Source: Thiomicrorhabdus sp033238645 (GTDB lineage Bacteria > Pseudomonadota > Gammaproteobacteria > Thiomicrospirales > Thiomicrospiraceae). Taken from it: a DNA stretch of 50,002 nt. How positions within the stretch are numbered: the stretch's first letter is position 1; each line of letters opens with the position of its first letter. Made by a program: the position numbers and the translations under genes. The stretch is taken from positions 1 through 50,002 of the forward strand of contig BQXR01000012.1 in assembly GCA_033238645.1 (NCBI GenBank). Reading direction: 5' to 3'. Positions 1 to 7,178 of this stretch are shown piece after piece. The notes under the pieces were generated by a model, which was given only the letters and a program-made list of their open reading frames with translations, was not told the origin of the DNA and did no database searches.

Positions 1-250
1 CTCGAGCAAGCTACAGATAGCAAAGTCTATTTTGCAGACCCTTACTCACCATGGCAGCGTGGGGCTGAATGAAAATACAAACGGTTTATTACGACGTTAT
101 TTTCCCAAAGGTTGCAACTTTCACGAGATCAGTGATGCTAGAATTCAAGAAGTGGTTGAAAAATTAAATCATCGACCAAGAAAATGTTTAAATTTCAGAA
201 CACCTTACGAAGTCTTCTTTAAAACCAAGACTGTTGCACTTCAATGTTGA
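1..250 (+). pseudogene. IS30-family transposase, C-terminal part, frameshifted
   Basis: The window opens inside the C-terminal catalytic region of an IS30-family transposase (DDE enzyme that moves its own IS). Frame 1 from base 1 reads a typical segment ending YFADPYSPWQRG and then hits a stop at about 70. The family motif continues (NENTNGLLRRYFPKG, then NHRPRK and a VALQ ending) in frame 2 to the stop at 248-250. One extra base near the GGGG at 61-64 explains the shift, so the copy is probably dead. An ATG at 32 could head the second frame, but the homology crosses the frames, so I treat it as one broken gene. The 5' part lies outside the window. Confidence 0.8.
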
Positions 251-346
251 ATTCACCTTTAAGCGGCAGTCATACCTATGGCACGCCTTTAGAATGCTGA
301 GATGAATCTGGCATTTAATTTAATAAACCACTCAAAGAGATAGAAG

Positions 347-922
347 ATGCAACGTCCGACTAAAGAACAGATTATGGAATTACCTTTGTATATTGGCCTT
401 GACCCTATCCATATTAAGATTGTAGAAAATGAACAAGATGCGGCTCAGGCACTCGTGGAGTTAAAGAGTGCGCCTTGTCTTGGCTTTGATACGGAGAGCA
501 AACCTATTTTTAAAAAGGGTGAAATTAGTCCTGGACCAACTGTAATTCAGCTTGCTACTGGGTTTAAGGCATTTCTATTTATGACTCGGTTTCCTGCTGC
601 TGTTGATGCAGCAAGAAGGTTATTGAGTGATTCAAATATTAAAAAAGTGGGATTTGGTATAAGAGGGGATAATAAGGAGCTGCGCAATAAGCTGGATATT
701 AATATAGTCAATACAGAGGATCTATCAGTGACCCTGAAGAAGCTGAGTGGAGAAAAAAATCTGATTGGTGCTAGGGCGGCTGTGGCGATGATACTAAAAC
801 AGCGCCTACCAAAAGGTGCCCAGCAGTCTAACTGGGGTGCTTATCCACTACAGAAACATCAGATCCAATATGCTGCGAATGATGCGCACTCTGCAATCTG
901 CATTGAAAATGCAATTAAATGA
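347..922 (+). CDS. RNase D-like 3'-5' exonuclease domain protein
   Basis: A 191-residue protein consisting almost only of a DEDDy 3'-5' exonuclease domain. Visible motifs are GFDTES (Exo I, Asp and Glu), a later IQLA strand, FGIRGDNKEL (Exo II region) and YAANDAHSA (Exo III, Tyr-x3-Asp). These residues bind the two catalytic metal ions in RNase D, WRN and DNA polymerase proofreading domains. Full RNase D is about 375 residues with HRDC domains, which are absent here, so this is a stand-alone small exonuclease whose RNA or DNA substrate cannot be told. It stands alone between the IS remnant and a convergent cytochrome gene. Confidence 0.8.
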   Translation: MQRPTKEQIMELPLYIGLDPIHIKIVENEQDAAQALVELKSAPCLGFDTESKPIFKKGEISPGPTVIQLATGFKAFLFMTRFPAAVDAARRLLSDSNIKKVGFGIRGDNKELRNKLDINIVNTEDLSVTLKKLSGEKNLIGARAAVAMILKQRLPKGAQQSNWGAYPLQKHQIQYAANDAHSAICIENAIK

Positions 923-996
923 ATATAGGCAAAGAAAGATCAAGTTCTGTTAAGCATAAACAGTACTAAGCTTGAATATCAGTTGTCATTATGAGG

Positions 997-1626
997 TTAG
1001 TCACAACGTGGATCATTGCGTTGTATCCAGCGAATGACAAAATTTGGAATCGGTAGGGCATCGCAACCGTGGTTCTCTTCACAGATCATATCCCACTGCG
1101 GTTCCGCTTTGATATGACAACTTAAGCAGTTCCCGCCAAACTTATTAATCACCTGTGTTGTACCACGTACCTTTATCTTTGAACCTTCCTTAGAGACCTC
1201 TAGCTCAAAAAACTCCCAGTCTTTGGTAGCAGGACTCCAACCTTTATGATGTTTAATCATTACCTCGGTCGGAATAAGTTGCACAATAGAACCAGCGGGG
1301 TACACAGCTCCTTGTTTGGCATTGGCAGCAGCAAGCGTTGCATCAAGATTACCCTGAGTATTTCCAAGAAGATTATCGACAAAGAATCCGCGTACTGGCT
1401 GCATCTTTTTTAAACAGACAAAAGCGTTCTCGGTTACGGTAATGGCTTTGCTCGCATCGGTTAATGGTGCTGGCATCACTTTAGCAGTTTCACTGCTTGC
1501 CGTTGTTGGGTTAATTCCAGTCACCTGCTCAGGTGTAAATTTTGCATAGGCCAAAGGAGAGATAGTTAGAACAATCATGCTGGTGACTAGAGCTTGTTTA
1601 CATATTTCTGGGATTAAGTTAATCAT
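997..1626 (-). CDS. Exported monoheme c-type cytochrome-like protein
   Basis: A 209-residue protein with an N-terminal signal peptide (hydrophobic stretch at about residues 10-27, likely cut after AYA), so it should be periplasmic. Near the C-terminus GGNCLSCH carries one CxxCH haem c attachment motif. Four further cysteines follow the motif or lie upstream and could form disulfides. No second CxxCH is present and I do not recognise a named family, so an electron-transfer or sensor role is inference from the haem site. It is a single gene, convergent with the exonuclease gene and divergent from the EAL gene. Confidence 0.65.
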   Translation of the reverse strand: MINLIPEICKQALVTSMIVLTISPLAYAKFTPEQVTGINPTTASSETAKVMPAPLTDASKAITVTENAFVCLKKMQPVRGFFVDNLLGNTQGNLDATLAAANAKQGAVYPAGSIVQLIPTEVMIKHHKGWSPATKDWEFFELEVSKEGSKIKVRGTTQVINKFGGNCLSCHIKAEPQWDMICEENHGCDALPIPNFVIRWIQRNDPRCD

Positions 1627-1963
1627 CGTTCTAATCCAATATTTTTGATACCTGCTTGAATTCTGCTCATCACGATAGCCTTTGGGCTATTTAGAATAAT
1701 AAACAGTATTAGAGTTTTAAATTAACATATTTTTAATGGTAACTGTTTAAATAAGTAGATATTAATATGCAGCATAAAGCCAAATTATGTATATATAAGA
1801 AATGCTCTCACAAAGGACACAAAAGTAAGGAGGGGAGGTGTTGCTTAGAGAGACTTAAGCTGTTACATTTATCCGATATACTTAGAATTGCTTACGGTTG
1901 GTTTTTCAGTTTTAGGTTAACGTATCATTAATATTAGTTTGTTAAACATAAAGTTGGGTACTC
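1627..1963. other. Divergent intergenic region
   Basis: 337 bp between the minus-strand cytochrome gene and the plus-strand EAL gene, AT-rich. It holds a short hairpin (AGCC-TTTG-GGCT, about 1678-1690) and a purine-rich patch GGAGGGGAGG at 1829-1838. I see no ORF with family resemblance and no confident promoter. Confidence 0.5.
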
Positions 1964-3118
1964 ATGGTTGAATCAACATTAACATTGAAAGATTTAGAAA
2001 ATGCCTTAAGAAATGGCGAGTTTATATTTTATTACCAGCCCAAAATCTCGATGATAACGGGTAAGATCATTGGTGCAGAAGCGCTGATTCGATGGAAAAA
2101 GCCCAATGGTGATCTGGTGATGCCTGGTAATTTCATCCCTCTAGCAGAGTCTACAGGCTATATTTCTAAAATCACAACAGCCATGCTTGATGAGTTGATT
2201 ATTGATATGACTATTTTTCAAGATACTCAACCAGGTATTACCATATCCATAAATGCTTGCTCAAAGGATTTTGATCATCCTCTTTTTATTGATAATATCA
2301 AATTTGCAATTGATACCCACCAATTAGACCCCAATCACCTTGAAGTAGAGTTGACTGAATCTACACTGCTAGAGGAGAGTGGGTATGCCCATCAAAACTT
2401 TTCAAAACTGGTCGATATGGGTGTGCCTTTGGTGATGGATGATTTTGGTACTGGATTCTCAAGTATTGATATGCTGAGTAAACTGCCATTTTCAGCCGTT
2501 AAGCTTGATCAGGGTGTGGTTTCCAGAATGGAGCAATCAGAAAAGAACCAAACCATTGTCGAGTCAACTATAAGAATGGGGCATCAACTGGGTTTTGATG
2601 TCGTTGCTGAAGGCATAGAAACCGAAGAGGTCTATCAAACATTGCAAAATGCAGGGTGTACCATTGCTCAAGGTTATTGGATTAGTCATCCGCTACCTTT
2701 TTTGGATTTCCTAGATTTTATTAGGCAGGATAAACGTTGGCCAAGTACCGCTGTTGGCTTGCTTTACATGGCTGAACTTGATCATATACAGTGGAGAAAA
2801 TCGTTATTCGATGGTGTTTTCTCTCTAAAAAACCGTAAAACAGAGGGGTTTGGCTTTAGGGGTAAACCCGCTTCGGATTCAACCTCCTGTATGCTTGGTA
2901 AGTGGTACTACGGTGCTGGCCGGGAGTACTGCAATCTTGAGGCTTATATTGCATTAGAGGAACCTCACAAACAGTTGCATGATCAGGGTAATGATTTAAT
3001 CAAAGCTGTCGAAAAAGGGGCATCTAAGGAGGAAGTTACTGGTAGAATGCGCGAACTCAGCATGCTTTCTGGTGTCATTATTCAGCTTCTACAAGATATA
3101 GAGAATGAAATAATGTAA
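1964..3118 (+). CDS. EAL-domain c-di-GMP phosphodiesterase with C-terminal zinc-binding CZB domain
   Basis: 384 residues. Residues 1-255 form an EAL domain that hydrolyses cyclic di-GMP. Catalytic residues look intact: EAL at 39-41, Asn near 97, ELTES near 129-133, DDFGTG at 159-164, Lys180, Glu216 in AEGIET, and QGYW near 236. No GGDEF, PAS or transmembrane segment precedes it, so the protein is cytosolic. The C-terminus (about 272-384) matches the CZB domain: His274-x3-Trp, Cys309 in SCMLGKWYYG, and PHKQLH with His335 and His339, the His/Cys set that holds Zn2+ in chemoreceptors and in E. coli DgcZ. Zinc or redox control of c-di-GMP breakdown is therefore likely (inference). Monocistronic. 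Confidence 0.88.
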   Translation: MVESTLTLKDLENALRNGEFIFYYQPKISMITGKIIGAEALIRWKKPNGDLVMPGNFIPLAESTGYISKITTAMLDELIIDMTIFQDTQPGITISINACSKDFDHPLFIDNIKFAIDTHQLDPNHLEVELTESTLLEESGYAHQNFSKLVDMGVPLVMDDFGTGFSSIDMLSKLPFSAVKLDQGVVSRMEQSEKNQTIVESTIRMGHQLGFDVVAEGIETEEVYQTLQNAGCTIAQGYWISHPLPFLDFLDFIRQDKRWPSTAVGLLYMAELDHIQWRKSLFDGVFSLKNRKTEGFGFRGKPASDSTSCMLGKWYYGAGREYCNLEAYIALEEPHKQLHDQGNDLIKAVEKGASKEEVTGRMRELSMLSGVIIQLLQDIENEIM

Positions 3119-3247
3119 TTGATTTATTGCTTGAGCTGGGTCGCACTATCAGTGTTTCTTTAAGAATAAAATAAGGTTACTTAGCTTAGTTAATAAATGA
3201 TCATTTGATCACTCTATTTTTATTTAACATAAGCTTATAAAGTATTC

Positions 3248-3763
3248 ATGTCACAAAAACAGAAGCCTAATTACCTTTCCTCTTACCCATCGCATTTAGT
3301 TGATCAAATCAAACAGTTAATCGATGAGGATCGTTTATCTGACGTGCTACGAAAGAAGTATCCTCAAGCCCATGAGATTAGGACTGATAAAGCGCTTTAT
3401 GGGTATGTTAATGAACTTAAAGACCAGTATCTACGCAAGGCGGGTCAACTGAGTAGAGTCGCATTTGATAGCAAGTTACATATCACAGCAAAGGCTTTAG
3501 GTACGCATACCAGTAAGTTACAAAAGCATGGTGGTAAGTTGAAGAATAAGCGTGAGATTCACATCGCCAGTTTATTCAAAAACACACCTTCAGCATTTCT
3601 GAGAATGATTGTGGTTCATGAATTAGCGCATCTTAAAGAGATGGAACACAATAAGGCATTTTATAAACTCTGCCAGCACATGGAGCCTGATTATCATCAG
3701 CTAGAGTTTGATGTTAGAGTCTATTTAACCTTGCTTGAGACCAGTGATCAGCCTCTATGGTGA
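3248..3763 (+). CDS. YgjP-like zinc metallopeptidase (DUF45/M48-type)
   Basis: 171 residues with VVHELAHLKEMEH at about 122-134, an HExxH zinc motif followed by a further His, as in the YgjP/DUF45 group of small gluzincin-like proteases. No signal peptide or membrane segment is seen, so it is probably cytosolic. The substrate is unknown for the family. The first 60 residues are charged and lack the usual N-terminal beta-rich DUF45 part, so it is a compact variant. It stands alone after the EAL gene with a 129-bp AT-rich gap. Confidence 0.7.
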   Translation: MSQKQKPNYLSSYPSHLVDQIKQLIDEDRLSDVLRKKYPQAHEIRTDKALYGYVNELKDQYLRKAGQLSRVAFDSKLHITAKALGTHTSKLQKHGGKLKNKREIHIASLFKNTPSAFLRMIVVHELAHLKEMEHNKAFYKLCQHMEPDYHQLEFDVRVYLTLLETSDQPLW

Positions 3764-3852
3764 TGGTTTGTAATTTCTAAAACAAGATTTTGCCAATTGT
3801 TTTAACCTTCTATCTACTTTATTGGTTAGCAATCACTTCTGATTCAGTATAG

Positions 3853-4406
3853 GGTGGCCTGCTAAAATACTTGCTGCCTGAGGGCCTGTACAGGCCAGGA
3901 ATGGGTCTGTTTATAAGTCTTAATGTCTTGTTGCTAATCGGTATTTTAATGCATGCCTATTTTGTACAGAGTCTATTCTCACGGCTTGAAATGCCGTTTT
4001 TTTCATGCCTATTATTAAACCTATTTACAGTGTCTTTGGTGGTTTTATTGATTACTTCAAACCTAAAAAAAAGCAAGCCTTTGATCAAGTGGTATTCATT
4101 AATTTAAATGGCACTATGAAGGCGATTGGCTTTATCACTGAACGTGATATCAATAGCTTACCCGAAGGGTTTAATGATGCTGACAGTGTATTGGTTTACT
4201 TGCCGCTGAGTTATATGATTGGCAGTTATGCCATTCTGGTCGCTAAATAAAATATTACGGTGCTGGCTATGAGTATGGATGAGGCGATACGTTTTACGCT
4301 AACAGCAGGCATGACACGGGGTAGTGATAAGGATAAAACGCACAAAAACACCACCGATCTTATGCAAGACGATAATTTAAACACACAGGATGGCAAAGCT
4401 GATTAA
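3853..4406 (+). pseudogene. Decayed DUF502 family membrane protein
   Basis: Three consecutive pieces match successive parts of DUF502 proteins (multi-pass membrane proteins of unknown function). The first frame (from about 3853, after a TAG at 3850) reads a GLLKYLLPEG start and a hydrophobic helix and ends near LEMPFF. The second frame, beginning near the T7 run just before 4003, continues MPIIKPIYSVFGGF, the family's conserved segment. It reaches an in-frame TAA at 4248, after which the same frame continues with MSMDEAIRF, also family-typical, to a stop at 4404. One frameshift and one nonsense codon, plus a shortened N-terminal membrane region, argue for a pseudogene. The middle part (4005-4250) could still be translated alone. 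Confidence 0.7.
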
Positions 4407-4566
4407 GACGCCAGTTTGACTGGCTAGATTGACTTAGAAAGGTATTCTCAATATCACAAAACAAGTACCACTAGAGGCGTAAAATCCGAGAAGGGGGGGG
4501 CTTAGTTTTGTTTGCCTATTCGTTATAGCAAGAGAGTCACTATCAGCTCTCTTTAGAGTTTAAGCA

Positions 4567-5250
4567 TTAACGCTTCTGAATTGTTTTGTGTGCTTTAGCA
4601 TCCAGAATAGCGCCTAGAATACGCTCAGCCATATCAGCAGCGGTCGGTAGGTTTGTTGGATCTTGCCCGGGGAACAGACGGTTACGCGCTTCTGATGAGA
4701 AACTCTCTAACTTAGCAGTATAGATATCCACATCTGCATTGGTTGTCTCAACACCCACAGTCACCATCAACTGTTCAAGTCCTGCTTTAGCAACCCCATA
4801 AGCACCGTAGTAAGCGGGATGTGCTTCAACATCTTGATCTAGAATCGCGACTAACTTACCATTTTTGGCTTCTATCAGTAGCGGTAGCATCGTTTGAGTC
4901 ATGTGGAAATTTGCATCAAGATTTGTATGCATCACTTCATACCACTGCTTATAGTCAAAGTTATCAATGGCACTGAAGGCTGGCAGCACTTTGGCACATA
5001 GGAAAACACCATTTAATTGACCGTACTCTTTAGATAGAATCTCTTGTAACTCTTTATAGTGATCAATGTTTGCACCCAGTAGATCCATTGGGTAGAGCGC
5101 TACCAACTCTGAATTTAACTCATCGTAAAAGTGGTTAAGCGCTTTTTTAGCCTTATCTAATAAGATGACCTGGTGACCTCGGTTAACCAGATTGGTTGCT
5201 AAGGCTTTTCCTAGTCCCTGAGCGGCGCCCGTAATTAAATAAGTTTGCAT
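4567..5250 (-). CDS. yciK: YciK-like short-chain dehydrogenase/reductase
   Basis: 227 residues with a Rossmann fold: TGAAQGLGK near the start (NAD(P) binding TGxxxGxG) and YGAYGVAK near 150-157 (YxxxK). The catalytic Ser usually found about 13 residues before the Tyr is not visible; that stretch reads LVAILDQDVEAHP, so activity may be changed or lost. Length and the C-terminal FPGQDPTNLPTAADM region resemble E. coli YciK (about 250 residues). It sits downstream of mupP and ubiG on the same strand, the order known from Pseudomonas (PA3171-PA3173), which supports the call. The substrate of YciK is not established. Confidence 0.75.
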   Translation of the reverse strand: MQTYLITGAAQGLGKALATNLVNRGHQVILLDKAKKALNHFYDELNSELVALYPMDLLGANIDHYKELQEILSKEYGQLNGVFLCAKVLPAFSAIDNFDYKQWYEVMHTNLDANFHMTQTMLPLLIEAKNGKLVAILDQDVEAHPAYYGAYGVAKAGLEQLMVTVGVETTNADVDIYTAKLESFSSEARNRLFPGQDPTNLPTAADMAERILGAILDAKAHKTIQKR

Positions 5251-5323
5251 ATAAAGCTTCTCTCTCTAATTCGTTAGATGGTGGTGTTTAATCAGTATTT
5301 AATTGATATAAAATATTAGCGCT

Positions 5324-5992
5324 CTATTTCAGAGTTTTGAAGTATTGGCTAATCTCATAAGGTGTTTCAAAGAACATATCTGCAGGCCATGCATTGTGTA
5401 CATCAGCAAGTTCTAGCTCGGGTAGATAGCCGAACATAGCACCTGCAGTTTTCATACCTGCATTAATACCCGCCTCAATGTCACGTGGGTGATCGCCAAT
5501 ATACAAACATTTTTCAGAAGCAATATTACACTGTTCTGCAGCAAGATGTAGCGGTTGTGGATCAGGTTTCCGAACGCTTAAAGTATCACCACTAATGATA
5601 CTTAAAGGTTTGCTTGGGAAGTTGATGTTTTCTAAGAGCTTTTTGGTTAACCATGCGGGTTTATTGGTAACAATTCCCCAGGGGATATTGTTATCTGCCA
5701 GAGTCTGCATGCCTGATTCTAGTCCAGGAAATAGCTGAGTGTGGTGATCTATATTATCAAAATAGACTTTTAAAAAGTGCTGTCTACGCTCCTCTAAAGG
5801 CTGCCCACTAAGATCTGGAAATGCCAGTTGAGTCATCGCTAATCCTCCTTGCGAGACGACTTTACGAATGTCTTGATAACGTAGCGGAGGCTGATTAAAG
5901 TCACGACAAGTTTGGTTTAGAGCATAGGTAAAGTCATAAGAGGTATCAAGCAAAGTGCCGTCTAAATCAAATAGGATACAATCGATGGACAT
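5324..5992 (-). CDS. mupP: HAD-family phosphatase, MupP/Gph type
   Basis: 222 residues of HAD superfamily: DLDGTLLDT near the start (nucleophile Asp and acid/base Asp), a helical cap, TNKPAW (motif II region), Lys in SVRKPDPQPL (motif III) and IGDHPRDIEAG (motif IV). Gph-type enzymes hydrolyse phosphoglycolate; the Pseudomonas orthologue at this exact position beside ubiG and yciK is MupP, the N-acetylmuramic acid 6-phosphate phosphatase of the peptidoglycan recycling shunt. I choose mupP on synteny; sequence alone does not separate it from Gph. The gap to yciK is 73 bp and to ubiG 118 bp, so it is probably one transcript. Confidence 0.75.
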   Translation of the reverse strand: MSIDCILFDLDGTLLDTSYDFTYALNQTCRDFNQPPLRYQDIRKVVSQGGLAMTQLAFPDLSGQPLEERRQHFLKVYFDNIDHHTQLFPGLESGMQTLADNNIPWGIVTNKPAWLTKKLLENINFPSKPLSIISGDTLSVRKPDPQPLHLAAEQCNIASEKCLYIGDHPRDIEAGINAGMKTAGAMFGYLPELELADVHNAWPADMFFETPYEISQYFKTLK

Positions 5993-6110
5993 AATTAGGT
6001 GTTTTCCTTGCTCAGCAGGCCTTAGACTTCTGAGTTTTAACTATTAAATATTCTGTACCCACAAGGGGCATAAAAGTAGGGGGGGGAGCCTTCAAAAGCA
6101 GCCGCTAAAA

Positions 6111-6881
6111 CTACAACCCTTTCTGATAAGCAAGCAGGTAGTTTACATCTACTTTATCGTTTAAGCCGTACTGATCAAGCAGTGGGTTAAAGTCAATTCC
6201 CGCGCTGTCTCTTAAGAACAGGCCTGCTTGGCGTGCCATGGCATCCATCTCAGCTGGGGTAATAAACTTCTCATGCGTATGAGTGCCTTTAGGGACAAGA
6301 TTCAATATTTGCTCAGCAGCAACAATAGCCAGTAGATAAGATTTAAAATTGCGATTAAGTGTAGAGAAAAAGACCCAGCCGCCTGGCTTTACACAATCAG
6401 TAGCAGCTTGAATAATTGACCCAGGATCAGGGACATGCTCTAGCATCTCCATGCAGGTGATAATATCATGTGTCTCAGTATTCTGTAGCGCATAGTCTTC
6501 AGCAGCGATCAATTGATAGTCGACTTTTACACCAGAGTCTAAACCGTGAAGCTTGGCAACTGTTAGTACATCCTTGGCCAGATCAACTCCAGTGACATTG
6601 GCTCCCTCTATCGCTAGAGACTCAGATAAAATACCTCCGCCACAACCAATATCGACAATACGCTGATTTTCAAGCGTGACAAAACGCTGCATAAACTCAA
6701 GTCTAAACGGGTTTATCTTGTGCAGAGCACCAAACTCACCTTCAGTATCCCACCAAGTACTGGATAAACGGTTGAAGTTATTCAGTTCATCTTGGTCTAC
6801 GTTGTGACCTATGTTTTGATCAGTATTTTGATCAGTATTAGGTGTTTGATTAGGAGTGATATCAGTATTTGGTGTAGTCAT
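6111..6881 (-). CDS. ubiG: UbiG, ubiquinone biosynthesis O-methyltransferase
   Basis: 256 residues. UbiG performs both O-methylations of ubiquinone synthesis with S-adenosylmethionine. The class I methyltransferase motifs are clear: VDIGCGGGILSE (SAM loop), VTGVDLA, and CMEMLEHVPDP. The conserved lead-in FNRLSSTWWDTEGEFGALHKINPFR is split by normal variation only. The first 30 residues are an odd low-complexity extension rich in Asn, Thr, Asp and Gln (TPNTD and NTDQN repeats), absent from E. coli UbiG; a downstream start is not obvious, so I keep the ATG at 6881. First gene of the ubiG-mupP-yciK group, divergent from gyrA. Confidence 0.92.
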   Translation of the reverse strand: MTTPNTDITPNQTPNTDQNTDQNIGHNVDQDELNNFNRLSSTWWDTEGEFGALHKINPFRLEFMQRFVTLENQRIVDIGCGGGILSESLAIEGANVTGVDLAKDVLTVAKLHGLDSGVKVDYQLIAAEDYALQNTETHDIITCMEMLEHVPDPGSIIQAATDCVKPGGWVFFSTLNRNFKSYLLAIVAAEQILNLVPKGTHTHEKFITPAEMDAMARQAGLFLRDSAGIDFNPLLDQYGLNDKVDVNYLLAYQKGL

Positions 6882-7110
6882 TGCCAGTCACTTTTTGTTA
6901 CGGAGTTAATGGGTCATTGGGGCTTTAATGGTTACTTAAACGATAGGATTTTTTATTTGACTGCTTAAGCATCATATTTAAAACAATTAGAACTCGAAAA
7001 TTATACTCATTTAACCCCTTTTGGGTGGCTTTAATTTCATTAGAGCCAAAATAAAGCCCGTCAAGCGGTTAAAACTCAATATCGTTAGGGGGAAAGGGTC
7101 GTTATTACTG

Positions 7111-7139
7111 TCGCTTTAAGCCTGTTATTTGGGTATAAT
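7111..7139 (+). promoter_or_regulatory. Candidate sigma-70 promoter of gyrA
   Basis: A perfect -10 box TATAAT lies at 7134-7139, 40 bp before the gyrA ATG. The hexamer 17 bp upstream (TCGCTT, 7111-7116) is a poor -35, so recognition may rely on the -10 and on supercoiling, as for gyrase genes in general (inference). Confidence 0.5.
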
Positions 7140-7178
7140 GCGGCCTTTAAGAATTAAAATTAATAAATTGGATGTCTG

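Noticed and set aside
1..250. Programmed frameshift in the IS30 transposase
   Set aside because: IS30 transposases are normally one frame and no slippery heptamer is seen at the shift; decay is simpler.
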